Origin: Streptomyces akebiae
GTDB lineage: Bacteria > Actinomycetota > Actinomycetes > Streptomycetales > Streptomycetaceae
DNA: 64,000 nt
Reading direction: 5' to 3'
Assembly: GCF_019599145.1 (NCBI RefSeq)
Contig: NZ_CP080647.1
Location: 7,006,001 to 7,070,000 of the forward strand
The translations under genes and the position numbers were made by a program. The notes under the pieces were generated by a model that did no database searches, was not told the DNA's origin, and saw only the letters and a list, made by a program, of their open reading frames with translations. This document shows, one piece after another, positions 53,343 to 61,647 of this stretch (its first letter is position 1; the number at the start of each line of letters is the position of its first letter).

Positions 53343-53993
53343 GTGAGCAACGAACTGGCGCCGCTGGCCCCGATGCCCGTGCACAACAACACCGACGACC
53401 CGCTGTGGCTGGCCCTGTGGAGCGCGTACGAGCCGGTCATCACCGCGCTGCGCCGCATCCCGCTCGTGACCAACGTCGAGTCCGGGAACATGTTCGCCAT
53501 CACCGCCGAGCTCACCGACGGCTCGTATCTGTGGATCTCCTCGGTCGAGGACCTGCCCATGGACCCCGCCGCGCTTGAGGGCTTCCAGGTCAAGCGCCTC
53601 CACGACGACAACCCGAACATCGACGAGGTTTTCTACGACTCCACCGACAGCGGAGAGCAGTCGGAACACGGCAACAACGCCGTCCCGCTGATCCAGGCCA
53701 TCACGGCCTTCGTCACCGAACGGGGCCTCGCGCCACGCGTCATCGACCTGATCTCCGTCAGGTTTCAGGGCGTGACAGCGCAACGCCAGCCGCTGTCCAA
53801 GCTGCTCCATGGCCCCCTCGCTGACAACGACGCGGCCATCAAGGAGTACGGCAACGCCGTGCGCGCCATGGCGGAGAAGGGCTGGACGTGCGTCCACGCG
53901 CAAGGCGGCACGGACTGGCCGCTCACCGTGTGGGAGCTGAACGACGAGGTCGCCACCATCTACCTCGCGTCCGCCGGGCAGGCGATCGTCTGA
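53343..53993 (+). CDS. Phage early hypothetical protein
   Basis: 216 residues with ESGNMFAITAELTDGSYLWI, DNPNIDEVFYDSTDSGEQSE and GGTDWPLTVWELNDEVATIY. Mixed alpha/beta, acidic; no family recognised. Its stop overlaps the next start (ATGG within TGATGG). Confidence 0.6.
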   Translation: MSNELAPLAPMPVHNNTDDPLWLALWSAYEPVITALRRIPLVTNVESGNMFAITAELTDGSYLWISSVEDLPMDPAALEGFQVKRLHDDNPNIDEVFYDSTDSGEQSEHGNNAVPLIQAITAFVTERGLAPRVIDLISVRFQGVTAQRQPLSKLLHGPLADNDAAIKEYGNAVRAMAEKGWTCVHAQGGTDWPLTVWELNDEVATIYLASAGQAIV

Positions 53994-54211
53994 TGGCGGG
54001 CACCGAAGCGGTCCCGCCGAATCCGGCGGAGGAGACCGGCAAGCGCCGCTGCGCTTGCGTCATCGCCCATCCGCAGGACGAGGCCGAACGAGCCCGCGCC
54101 CAGGCCGCATTGGACAACGGACTCGCGACCAACGACGCCCACGGGGTGTTCGTGGCGTGCATGCAGCTCCTTCAGCCCTGCCCGGCTCGCTACGAGGTGG
54201 TGGCGCGGTGA
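53993..54211 (+). CDS. Small cysteine-containing phage protein
   Basis: 72 residues with RRCACVIAHPQDEAERARAQ and FVACMQLLQPCPARYEVV. Four to five cysteines could bind a metal. It overlaps both neighbours, so it is translationally coupled. Confidence 0.58.
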   Translation: MAGTEAVPPNPAEETGKRRCACVIAHPQDEAERARAQAALDNGLATNDAHGVFVACMQLLQPCPARYEVVAR

Positions 54212-54363
54212 CCGTGCTGTACGCGCTGCTCGTGCTCGCCCTCGGTGTTGGTGCCGGCCTCGCCGTGATCGTCATCGAAGAGCGCCGCTGGGAGGCCCGG
54301 AGCTGGGCCCCGCGCCCCACGACGTACGGCGAAGTCCACCGCCGCCACGCCGCCCACCGCTGA
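54208..54363 (+). CDS. Small membrane protein
   Basis: 51 residues: one membrane helix (LYALLVLALGVGAGLAVIVI) followed by a basic tail with Arg/Trp. The GTG overlaps the previous stop. It could be an anchored accessory or superinfection protein; function unknown. Confidence 0.55.
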   Translation: MTVLYALLVLALGVGAGLAVIVIEERRWEARSWAPRPTTYGEVHRRHAAHR

Positions 54364-54371
54364 TCGCGCTG

Positions 54372-54393
54372 CCCGGCCCGACTCCGGGCCGGG
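54372..54393. terminator. Hairpin before start-associated repeat copy 5
   Basis: 9-bp stem CCCGGCCCG / CGGGCCGGG, loop ACTC, eight bases after the preceding stop. Confidence 0.6.
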
Positions 54394-54401
54394 TAGCCGC
54401 A

Positions 54402-54414
54402 GACCTCTTGGAGA
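54402..54414 (+). repeat. Start-associated repeat copy 5
   Basis: GACCTCTTGGAGA, seven bases before the GTG at 54422, nine bases after a GC hairpin. Confidence 0.85.
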
Positions 54415-54421
54415 ACACCCC

Positions 54422-54904
54422 GTGGGAAACGACGTCTACATCCAGACCTATGACGGCAAGAGAGCCGAAGGAAGCGGGACCTACTTCCGGTTCGCCTTCA
54501 CCGCGCTGCCGCGCACCCTCGACGCGATGAAGAACTTCGGGATGCTCGTCGAGCTGCCCGTCCCGCCATACCCGGAGCTGTCCGCCTACGGGCTGGCGGG
54601 CGTGGACCTCCGGCCCGGCACCAAGTACGACGCGAGCACGACGAACCGCGTCGCCGAATTTCGGACCGCTTACCAGGCCGTCAAGGACGCCTCCGAGACA
54701 GTGCCGACCGGCATACCCAGGTACAAGATCGACTCGAACGACGGCTTCCTCGTGACGGTCGCCGAGATCACCGCCGCCCTCACCACCTATGACGCCCACC
54801 CGGGCGTGGCCATCGCCGAGATGCCCGTGGGTGACCCGACATGGCCGAGCTGGATCGCCTTCCTGCGCCACGCGCAGGCTCACGGCGGCCTCCGCACTTA
54901 CTGA
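54422..54904 (+). CDS. Phage early hypothetical protein
   Basis: 160 residues (TYFRFAFTALPRTLDAMKNF, LPVPPYPELSAYGLAGVDLR, GDPTWPSWIAFLRHAQAHGG). No domain recognised. It is a monocistronic-looking cassette flanked by hairpins and start-associated repeats. Confidence 0.6.
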   Translation: MGNDVYIQTYDGKRAEGSGTYFRFAFTALPRTLDAMKNFGMLVELPVPPYPELSAYGLAGVDLRPGTKYDASTTNRVAEFRTAYQAVKDASETVPTGIPRYKIDSNDGFLVTVAEITAALTTYDAHPGVAIAEMPVGDPTWPSWIAFLRHAQAHGGLRTY

Positions 54905-54915
54905 TCTCGGCCGTT

Positions 54916-54942
54916 GCCCGGCCCCGCAATACGGGGCCGGGC
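54916..54942. terminator. Hairpin before start-associated repeat copy 6
   Basis: 11-bp stem GCCCGGCCCCG / CGGGGCCGGGC, loop CAATA. Confidence 0.65.
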
Positions 54943-54948
54943 ACGCAG

Positions 54949-54961
54949 GACCTCTTGGAGA
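54949..54961 (+). repeat. Start-associated repeat copy 6
   Basis: GACCTCTTGGAGA, 12 bases before the ATG at 54974. Confidence 0.85.
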
Positions 54962-54973
54962 GCAACTACCCAC

Positions 54974-56479
54974 ATGGCCACCTGGATTGACCTTTTGTGT
55001 GGCGCGGGCGGCAGCAGCACTGGACTTGTCGAAGCCGGGCACGAGCTGTTGCTCGGCATCAACCACTGGCGGCTGGCGATCGAAACGCACGCCGCCAACC
55101 ATCCCAACTGTGAGCACGCCGTCATGACGCTCAGCGACGGCTTCCCCATGCGCATGCTGCCCAAGGCTGACGCCCTGTGGGCATCCGTCATCTGCACCGA
55201 GATCAGCCCCGCGGGCGGCAGGACCCGAGAATCCAACCAACTTGATCTCCTCGACCTGCTCGAAGAGGAACGCGATGAGTGGGAGTCCCTGACCAAGGAC
55301 GCCTTCGAGGCAACCCGGGTAACCGCCTGGTGCGTGGTGCGAGCCGCTGAAGCGAAGCGGTTCAAGGCCATCGTCGTCGAGAACGTCGTCGAATTCGGCC
55401 TGGACTGGATCCTGTTCGCGACCTGGCTCCAAGCCATGGAATTGCTCGGGTACCAGTACCAGATCGTGTGCGTCAGCAGCGCCCACGTCGGTGACGAGGT
55501 CAACCTGCGCGCTCCGCAGTGGCGTGATCGGATGTACGTGGTCTTCACCCTCAAGGCCATGCGCAAGCCCGACCTGGAGCCTAGGCCGCTCGCTCCCTGC
55601 GTCGACTGCGGTGAGGACGTGCACGCCGTCCAGTCGTGGACCAAGACCGATGGCCTGCGCATCGGGAAGTACCGGCGCGACTACATCTACCGTTGCCCCA
55701 ACACCCGTTGCCGCCACGCCATGGTCGAGCCGTACGTTCGCCCGGCCAGCGACGTCATCGACTTCAGCGACCTCGGGAAGCGGATCGGCGACCGCAAGAA
55801 GCCGCTCGCCGATACCACCATGGACCGTATCCGCGCAGGCCGCCGCAAGTTCCCCTGGCGCCCGTACTCGATCTCGCTCACTCACGGCAAGGACGGCGGG
55901 GACAGGGCGTACGCCGTCGAGGACCGGCCGATGTCCGTCCGGACGGTGAAGCAGGGCGATGCGCTTCTGGTGCCGACCGGCGGCTCGTGGAACACCGACG
56001 CCGTCCCCCTCGACGTGCCGATGCGTACTCGCACCACCCGCGAGAGCGAAGCCCTGCTGACGATGGACCCGTTCATCATCGAGTACCGCAACCACGCCAC
56101 CGCCAGCCCCGCGAGCGACCCGCTCAGCGTCGTCACCGCCCAGGGCAACCACCACGGCCTTGTCACGCACGCCGGCACAGTGCCCGACCGCGCGCGGAAC
56201 ACCCTCGTCGTGCCGTACCGCAAGGCCGCGGTGAAGACGGCCGCCGAACCCGTCCACACCCTCTCCACTCGCGACTCAGCCGCTCTGGTGCAAAACGCCC
56301 CGGACATCAACGACTGCTACTTCCGGATGCTCAAGCCCCGCGAACAGCTCGAAGGGCAGCGGTTCCCCAAGAAGTACGTCGTCTACGGCAACCAGGCCGA
56401 GCAGACCGCGCAGGCAGGCAACGCGGTCTCGGTCAACGTCGCCCGGTGGATAGGCCAGCGATTGGAGCCCGTCCTGTGA
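54974..56479 (+). CDS. C5-cytosine DNA methyltransferase with variant catalytic motif
   Basis: 501 residues. AdoMet motif I is DLLCGAGGSSTGL, motif VI VVENVVEFG, motif VIII-like APQWRDRMYV and motif X GNAVSVNVARWIG. The motif IV region reads WASVICTEISPAGG: the nucleophilic Cys is kept but the usual Pro before it is Ile. A large insert carries a zinc-like CVDCGEDVH ... YRCPNTRCRH and the probable target-recognition region. It likely protects phage DNA from restriction or serves regulation; no partner endonuclease is seen. Confidence 0.84.
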   Translation: MATWIDLLCGAGGSSTGLVEAGHELLLGINHWRLAIETHAANHPNCEHAVMTLSDGFPMRMLPKADALWASVICTEISPAGGRTRESNQLDLLDLLEEERDEWESLTKDAFEATRVTAWCVVRAAEAKRFKAIVVENVVEFGLDWILFATWLQAMELLGYQYQIVCVSSAHVGDEVNLRAPQWRDRMYVVFTLKAMRKPDLEPRPLAPCVDCGEDVHAVQSWTKTDGLRIGKYRRDYIYRCPNTRCRHAMVEPYVRPASDVIDFSDLGKRIGDRKKPLADTTMDRIRAGRRKFPWRPYSISLTHGKDGGDRAYAVEDRPMSVRTVKQGDALLVPTGGSWNTDAVPLDVPMRTRTTRESEALLTMDPFIIEYRNHATASPASDPLSVVTAQGNHHGLVTHAGTVPDRARNTLVVPYRKAAVKTAAEPVHTLSTRDSAALVQNAPDINDCYFRMLKPREQLEGQRFPKKYVVYGNQAEQTAQAGNAVSVNVARWIGQRLEPVL

Positions 56480-56928
56480 CCGGATCACGAACCCAGATCG
56501 GCACCCACGTCACCTCCCACGCCCCGTGCTTCGGCGACGAGGACTTCGCCGTTGCCGACGACAGATGGAAGAACGGCATCGAACTGGTCGCCATCTGCGA
56601 ACCCGTCCTCTACGTCTGCGGCGGCTGCCCCTACCGGGCCGCCTGCATCCGGCAAGTCGTCCCAGCCAAGAGCCTGTTCACCGGAATCTGCGGCGGCCGG
56701 ATCTGGCTCAACGGCGTGATCATCCACGAGCTGCCGGACGCCGACCCCGCCGAGCTGCCAGTCCCGGTCATCCGCAAATCCTGCGGCACAGCCGCCGGAT
56801 CGCGCGCTCACCGCCGGGCCGTGGAGCAGCAGTGCCCCCGGTGCCTGCCCTACCACCGCCCCGGACCGAACCCACTGGACGCGGAGGAGCAGGCCGCGCA
56901 GCAGCTCGAACTCCCCGACGTTCCCTGA
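56476..56928 (+). CDS. WhiB-like Fe-S regulator with altered G[I/V]WGG motif
   Basis: 150 residues. A four-Cys cluster pattern is present (HAPCFGDEDF, IAICEPVLYVCGGCPYRAAC is split around CEP...CGGCP...C). The family's GIWGG turn reads GICGG, with Trp replaced by Cys. A Cys-rich tail (QQCPRCLP) is added. WhiB-like proteins bind the principal sigma factor region 4, and phage versions can reprogram or shut off host genes. The GTG overlaps the methyltransferase stop. Confidence 0.75.
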   Translation: MTGSRTQIGTHVTSHAPCFGDEDFAVADDRWKNGIELVAICEPVLYVCGGCPYRAACIRQVVPAKSLFTGICGGRIWLNGVIIHELPDADPAELPVPVIRKSCGTAAGSRAHRRAVEQQCPRCLPYHRPGPNPLDAEEQAAQQLELPDVP

Positions 56929-56947
56929 CCAACCGAGAGGAATCGCA

Positions 56948-57652
56948 GTGAAGCACCTGACTGCTATATGCACCGGCACGCCGGACGGCTACCGGATTCG
57001 AGTTCTGGCCGAGGACCACGACGACGATCTAGTGGACCTCATCTTCGACTGGGACAGCTTCCGCCCGGCCAGCGCCGGACACCGTCTGATCGAGCACGGC
57101 TACATGATCCGACCCGACGCCCGAACCCCGGACACGGTGAACGGATGGAGAGAAGTCCCGAGCCAGCCCGGAACCTGGTCCGTATCGGTCATGCAGACGA
57201 ACGGGGACACCCCAGAGACGCCACCGCTGGTCGCCGAGCGCCTCGTCGAGGCGGTCTCCCACTGGACGGAGGGACGCCACGACCAGGCCCGGGAAGTCCT
57301 GGCCGACCTCGCACGGAACGGGACACCCGCGCTGATGTACGGCGTCGCGACGGGACTCGCAGTTATGGCGAAGGCAGCCTTGGCGAAGATGCAGGGACTC
57401 GATGCCGACACGGCGTCCTGGATCATTCTGACTACCGACGGCAGCCGTCCCGAGGACTTCCTCCCGCAACCACACCTCTTCGCAGCACGCTTCATCACCG
57501 CGTTCGCCAACGGGGACACCGCGACCACGCTCGCCCTCTACGGGGCCGCTTTCACCGCGCCAGACCCCGAACTGTTCTCTCACTGCCTGGAGATGCTGCT
57601 CGCAGCGACCGGTGAGGCAGTGCGCGCCGCCACTCCGGGGGCCGATCGATGA
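56948..57652 (+). CDS. Phage hypothetical protein
   Basis: 234 residues. The N-terminal part (GYRIRVLAEDHDDDLVDLIF) is beta-rich and acidic; the C-terminal part is helical (EGRHDQAREVLADLARNGTP). No family recognised. Its stop overlaps the next ATG. Confidence 0.6.
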   Translation: MKHLTAICTGTPDGYRIRVLAEDHDDDLVDLIFDWDSFRPASAGHRLIEHGYMIRPDARTPDTVNGWREVPSQPGTWSVSVMQTNGDTPETPPLVAERLVEAVSHWTEGRHDQAREVLADLARNGTPALMYGVATGLAVMAKAALAKMQGLDADTASWIILTTDGSRPEDFLPQPHLFAARFITAFANGDTATTLALYGAAFTAPDPELFSHCLEMLLAATGEAVRAATPGADR

Positions 57653-57996
57653 CCAGCTCTGCCACCTACTCGCCCGACGGACTGCGCCACGACGTTGCCG
57701 ACCCGGCGACATGGAGCGTCCGGATCTGCGCGGGGCGATGCGGCACGTGCATCTTCCGGCCGGGCAACCTGATGCGTTTGGAAGAGGGGCGCGTGGCAGA
57801 GATGGTCGCCAACGCCATCGCCCAGGAGGGGCACATCGTCTGCCACGCCACACTCGGCACCGATGCCCCCGCCATCTGCGCGGGCTTCGCCGCGCACCGG
57901 AACGGTCGTGCCGCTTCCCTCGCCCTGCGCCTGGCCCGAGCCCGCGTCCTTCGCACCGTCTGGGTTCACGTCGACGCCAGAAAGGTGGAGTCGTGA
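57649..57996 (+). CDS. Cysteine-containing phage protein
   Basis: 115 residues with RICAGRCGTCIFRPGNLMRL, EGHIVCHATL and APAICAGFAAHR. The five cysteines and His are arranged like a zinc or Fe-S site, a pattern seen in many actinobacterial phage proteins of unknown role. Coupled to both neighbours by overlap. Confidence 0.63.
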   Translation: MTSSATYSPDGLRHDVADPATWSVRICAGRCGTCIFRPGNLMRLEEGRVAEMVANAIAQEGHIVCHATLGTDAPAICAGFAAHRNGRAASLALRLARARVLRTVWVHVDARKVES

Positions 57997-58217
57997 CCAG
58001 CGTGCTCGCCCTTCTTGTGCTGCTCACGTGGGCAGCGGGAGCCGTGATGCTGGCGGACGCCTTCCGGAGGCTGCTGGCCCACGACCCGATCCTGCGGCTG
58101 CTCTGCCAACTGCGGCCCGGCGCCGTTGCCTTGTACCTCGCGGTGGTCATCGTCGCGTGGCCGGCGGCGGTGGCGGCGAAGGTCCTGTCGGATCTCGTCG
58201 ACCGGGGGCGCGGGTGA
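57993..58217 (+). CDS. Small two-helix membrane protein
   Basis: 74 residues with membrane helices VLALLVLLTWAAGAVMLA and AVALYLAVVIVAWPAAVAA. The GTG overlaps the previous stop. Possible membrane effector; function unknown. Confidence 0.6.
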   Translation: MTSVLALLVLLTWAAGAVMLADAFRRLLAHDPILRLLCQLRPGAVALYLAVVIVAWPAAVAAKVLSDLVDRGRG

Positions 58218-58897
58218 CCCATATCAGGCCCGGACGGATCTTCGTTGCCTGCGACCCGCGGGACAGCATCCGCATACGGATTGAGCAGTACAAGCCGGGG
58301 GACATGCGCGCCCTGGTCGCGGACGCCGCTACTGGCCGCAGACGCCGCCTCATGCTGATCTCCGCCTTGCACGCGTCGGCCTTCACCACCGCCGGCGTGC
58401 CGCGCCGGAGCGGATACGCCCCCGACGTAACAGAGTCGGCGCCGCCCACAGCAGTGCCCCCGGTCGGCGTTCCGGGCGAGGAGGAACCGGACTGGTTCGA
58501 GGGAATGCCCGGTCGCCAGTTCAGGGTCGCACTGCCGCCCCGCCTGACGCTCCTGAACGCCAACCAGCGGCTCCACCACCACAAGCGCGCGGAGATCACC
58601 AGGGTGCTGAGGCGCGCGGCCTGGGCCGCCTCGCGTGCGGTGCCGCCCCTGGAACGGGTCCACATCATCGGCGTCCTGCATCCCGAGGACAGACAGAGGA
58701 GAGACCCCGCCAACTGGTACCCCAGCTTCAAGGCGTGCGTCGACGGGCTGGTGGACCAAGGCGTCCTGGCCGACGACGACCACACGCGCGTCGTCGGCCC
58801 GGACATGCGCATGGGGCACGTGGTCGCAGGAGCGCGGCTCGTCCTCCACATACGCGACCTCACGCCTGCGGAGATGGCTGCTGACCTGGGGAAATAA
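58214..58897 (+). CDS. RusA-like Holliday junction resolvase with N-terminal extension
   Basis: 227 residues. The C-terminal 120 match RusA: LNANQRLHHHKRAEITRVLR, then RRDPANWYPSFKACVDGLVD and GVLADDDHTRVVGPDMRMG, supplying the acidic metal-binding residues. The N-terminal 90 (RPGRIFVACDPRDSIRIRIE) are an extra domain of unknown role found in Streptomyces phages. It would resolve recombination or packaging intermediates. Confidence 0.8.
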   Translation: MTHIRPGRIFVACDPRDSIRIRIEQYKPGDMRALVADAATGRRRRLMLISALHASAFTTAGVPRRSGYAPDVTESAPPTAVPPVGVPGEEEPDWFEGMPGRQFRVALPPRLTLLNANQRLHHHKRAEITRVLRRAAWAASRAVPPLERVHIIGVLHPEDRQRRDPANWYPSFKACVDGLVDQGVLADDDHTRVVGPDMRMGHVVAGARLVLHIRDLTPAEMAADLGK

Positions 58898-58932
58898 AGT
58901 CCTCCGGTGATCAAGAAAATCCGCCGAAAATC

Positions 58933-58966
58933 TTGCCCCCCTCTCGAATGCATATAGAATAGAACC
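58933..58966 (+). promoter_or_regulatory. Phage promoter P3
   Basis: TTGCCC (58933) - 16 - TAGAAT (58955) with the full 20-base core at 58947-58966. Confidence 0.78.
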
Positions 58967-58969
58967 AGA

Positions 58970-58994
58970 AAGAAGGGGGAGCGGCCCCCTTCTT
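58970..58994 (+). other. 5' leader hairpin behind P3
   Basis: Perfect 10-bp stem AAGAAGGGGG / CCCCCTTCTT, loop AGCGG. The same geometry as behind P2 but with compensating changes (AGAGG to GAAGG, CCTCT to CCTTC), which supports selection for the stem. Confidence 0.78.
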
Positions 58995-59012
58995 GAACCG
59001 TCAGGAGAGACC

Positions 59013-59315
59013 GTGACAGACCCCTTCAGTCCCGAGGGCATCCGCCAGCGCCTGAGCGTCGAGCAGATCAGCCCCGCCCAGGCGGACCGTTTGGCCGAGG
59101 CCATCGCGGAGTCCCTCCAGCGGACCTGCAAGGAGTGGTTCCCCGGCACCGACTACGACAACTGGCGGCAGATGCTCCCCGAGCCGCTGCTCGACGTCCT
59201 GGTCCAACTCCTCACCTGGGACGAGGACGGTCAAATTGTGGCCGCCTACATGCCCACCGCCGCAGCCACCTGCATCTTCCTGGATCTGCAGAACCGTCCC
59301 ATCCCCGTCGGCTGA
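59013..59315 (+). CDS. Phage early hypothetical protein
   Basis: 100 residues, helical (QRLSVEQISPAQADRLAEAI, LLDVLVQLLTWDEDGQIVAA). No family recognised. The GTG follows AGGAGA. It is first behind promoter P3. Confidence 0.58.
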   Translation: MTDPFSPEGIRQRLSVEQISPAQADRLAEAIAESLQRTCKEWFPGTDYDNWRQMLPEPLLDVLVQLLTWDEDGQIVAAYMPTAAATCIFLDLQNRPIPVG

Positions 59316-59396
59316 CGCCGTCAACGACTCCGCCCGGCGACTGGTGACCACCGCATCCCGGCCGCCGGGCGGCCTTATGCCAAGGAGGCACGTGAA

Positions 59397-59792
59397 GTGC
59401 AAGACCCCTGCCCGCTCGCGGACCGGCGGGTGTGTGAGGCCACCCGCACCCTCGCTCTCGCCGTGCTGAGACGCATGGCCGTGGCGGCGGTAGCGATCGA
59501 GCCTCGCATCAGGACTCTCATCGCCACCCGCAACGACCCCGGCTATGCCTTGTGGCGTCTGCATGGCGATGACGGACGACTCCTCCTCCGGTTCGACCTG
59601 CAAAAGCCGCCGGACCCGATCTGGGGCAAGCTCACCGCTGATCTGTGCCTACTCGCGCGGCTCGCGGACCTGCGCACGCACCCGCCCGGCTACTACTACG
59701 TCCACCCGCTGGCCGACCCGCGTGACGTCGCCGTCCCTCTTCCCGCCAACCCCCGGGGCCTTCCCCCGCGCACGATTGGACCCCTCCAGTGA
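59397..59792 (+). CDS. Phage hypothetical protein
   Basis: 131 residues with LALAVLRRMAVAAVAIEPRI and GYALWRLHGDDGRLLLRFDL. AAGGAGG lies eight bases before the GTG. It overlaps the PP2C-like gene by four bases. No family recognised. Confidence 0.58.
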   Translation: MQDPCPLADRRVCEATRTLALAVLRRMAVAAVAIEPRIRTLIATRNDPGYALWRLHGDDGRLLLRFDLQKPPDPIWGKLTADLCLLARLADLRTHPPGYYYVHPLADPRDVAVPLPANPRGLPPRTIGPLQ

Positions 59793-60859
59793 TCGCCACG
59801 ACACCTGCCCTGCTCGTGTCCCCGACCGGCGAAGTCGAAGAACTGCTGCTCGACTCGCGCCACGCCAACCAACTCCGCTGCATCGGCTTCTACGTCGAAG
59901 ACCCTCGTGCACACCAACTCGGCCGCCGGGCGGTCGTCCACGCCGGACGCGGCGCCGAGTCGGTGAACAACGTCGCCCGGCAGGCGTGGATGAGCATCAC
60001 CGGGGGAAGCCAACCGCCCCTCCTGCGAGGTCCCGTCGTGATTACCGGCGCGACCAACCATGCCGGCGACCTCACGCCCCTGCCCAAATTCACTGCCGAG
60101 GCAATCCAGCGTGCAGCGGGTCTGCTCTCCGGGGCGACGACCGTCGGCTTCAAGGTGAGCGCGGTCCAGCACCGCGGCGGCCGGAACTACCAGTGCGACG
60201 CTTACGCGATCAAACGGAGCAAGAACACCGGCCGGTGGGCCTTCGCCGTCCTCGATGGAATCGGTGATGGGCCCCAAGTCCGCCACTTCGCCCGAAGGTT
60301 CGCCCCCCTCATCGCCCGGGAGGCCGCCCAGCACGGCAGCCCCCTCCGCGCCCTCGCGGCGGCGCGAGTGCAGGCCCGCAACGAACTGCGGTGGGAATTC
60401 GACCCCCGCACCGACCCGAGCGCCGTCGCCGTCGTGGCCGTGGCCGACCACCGGTCGCCCCTCATCCACGTCGCCTGGTGCGGCGACGCGCGGGCCTACC
60501 GACTGGCCCCGATCGGCATATCCCAGCTCCTCACCCACGATCACAACTACGCCCAGGACCTGCGCAGGCGAGGGCGCACCCCCGGGCCGTACGACCGGAA
60601 CTTCATCACCTCGTGCCTGATGAACGGCGACATCGGCACGGCCACCACCGAGAGAGGTCACACACGCCGACTGCTGTTGTGCACCGACGGCGCGTACGCG
60701 CCGCTCGAAGAACGAGGTCAGGACGTCGGCGGAATCCTCGACCTCGCCGACGACGCGAAGGACGCCGCCGCCCTGGTCGTCGACGACGCGATAACCGCCA
60801 GCGCGGACGAGTCGTCCGACAACGCCACCGCGCTCGTCGTGGACATCGCTCAGGCCTGA
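59789..60859 (+). CDS. PP2C-like serine/threonine phosphatase
   Basis: 356 residues. The C-terminal 210 have PP2C motifs: WAFAVLDGIGDGPQVRHFA (metal Asp-Gly), HVAWCGDARAYRLAP, RRLLLCTDGAYAPLEE and SDNATALVVD. The N-terminal 140 are an additional domain (LRCIGFYVEDPRAHQLGRRA). Key acidic residues are retained, so it may be active on host phosphoproteins. Streptomyces signalling uses many Ser/Thr kinases and PP2C phosphatases, so a host-takeover role is plausible but not shown. Confidence 0.75.
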   Translation: MIATTPALLVSPTGEVEELLLDSRHANQLRCIGFYVEDPRAHQLGRRAVVHAGRGAESVNNVARQAWMSITGGSQPPLLRGPVVITGATNHAGDLTPLPKFTAEAIQRAAGLLSGATTVGFKVSAVQHRGGRNYQCDAYAIKRSKNTGRWAFAVLDGIGDGPQVRHFARRFAPLIAREAAQHGSPLRALAAARVQARNELRWEFDPRTDPSAVAVVAVADHRSPLIHVAWCGDARAYRLAPIGISQLLTHDHNYAQDLRRRGRTPGPYDRNFITSCLMNGDIGTATTERGHTRRLLLCTDGAYAPLEERGQDVGGILDLADDAKDAAALVVDDAITASADESSDNATALVVDIAQA

Positions 60860-60902
60860 CCCTCCCCCTTATCTGTCCGAGAAGTGGCCGCCCCCCACCC
60901 GG

Positions 60903-60922
60903 AATGCATATAGAAAAGAAGC
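60903..60922 (+). promoter_or_regulatory. Phage promoter-like core P4
   Basis: AATGCATATAGAAAAGAAGC, three changes from consensus; -10 is TAGAAA and no clear -35 is present. AATGC/GCATT form a short inverted repeat across it. Weaker member of the family, before the gene at 60960. Confidence 0.6.
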
Positions 60923-60959
60923 ATTCGGGGGCGGTTCGCATCCCCAACCGGAGGCACCC

Positions 60960-61307
60960 ATGTCCGCCCGCCCCTCGATACCGACGCTCAACACGCCCGA
61001 ACACCACTTCGGCGCCATGTTCCTGATCCTCATGACCCGCTCGCCGGACGACGAGACGCTGCGCGCTGCCCTGCGCCTCGCCGAAAACGCCGCCGTCGCC
61101 GCCTGGGCGCTGCGTCCGGAGGAGCTGATCACCCTCACCGTCGAGCAGTACCGGCAGCTCCTCGACTACACCGCCGCCTCCGAGGTCTTCGACCTGGCCC
61201 TGTTCCTGGGCGGCGACAGGAAGCAGATCCGAACCCTCATGGACTACATCGCCGGGGTCATGGCGGAAGTCCACGCGCGCTACCCCTCCCCGAACCCCCA
61301 GTCATGA
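60960..61307 (+). CDS. Phage early hypothetical protein
   Basis: 115 residues, helical (RAALRLAENAAVAAWALRPE, ASEVFDLALFLGGDRKQIRT). The ATG follows GGAGG. First gene behind P4; function unknown. Confidence 0.58.
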   Translation: MSARPSIPTLNTPEHHFGAMFLILMTRSPDDETLRAALRLAENAAVAAWALRPEELITLTVEQYRQLLDYTAASEVFDLALFLGGDRKQIRTLMDYIAGVMAEVHARYPSPNPQS

Positions 61308-61345
61308 CACGCCTGTTGGGCCGTGCAGTACCCCGAAGGAGAACC

Positions 61346-61630
61346 GTGACCAGTCCACCCGACCCGCAGTGGTGGGTCATCTATCACGAACCGACCCCCG
61401 TAGAGATGACGATCACCGCTGTCGAGCCCCCTCCCAGCGACGACGCCGCCCACGACAAGCGGTGCGCCGAACTGGAGGCATCCGGCCAGCTCGCCTATGT
61501 CATCGCCGCGCCCGACCGAGACGCCGCCGCAGAGATCGCCGGCCGGATCTGGGCCGAGGAACTCGTCACCAATCCGGCACGCCATGCCACCGCAGAGGCG
61601 TACATCGCCGCCAACCGGCGGCTCAACTAA
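61346..61630 (+). CDS. Phage hypothetical protein
   Basis: 94 residues (PQWWVIYHEPTPVEMTITAV, GQLAYVIAAPDRDAAAEIAG). The GTG has GAAGGAGAACC upstream. An earlier ATG at 61304 overlaps the previous gene but lacks a ribosome site. No family recognised. Confidence 0.58.
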   Translation: MTSPPDPQWWVIYHEPTPVEMTITAVEPPPSDDAAHDKRCAELEASGQLAYVIAAPDRDAAAEIAGRIWAEELVTNPARHATAEAYIAANRRLN

Positions 61631-61647
61631 CCCCATTGGAGAATGAC

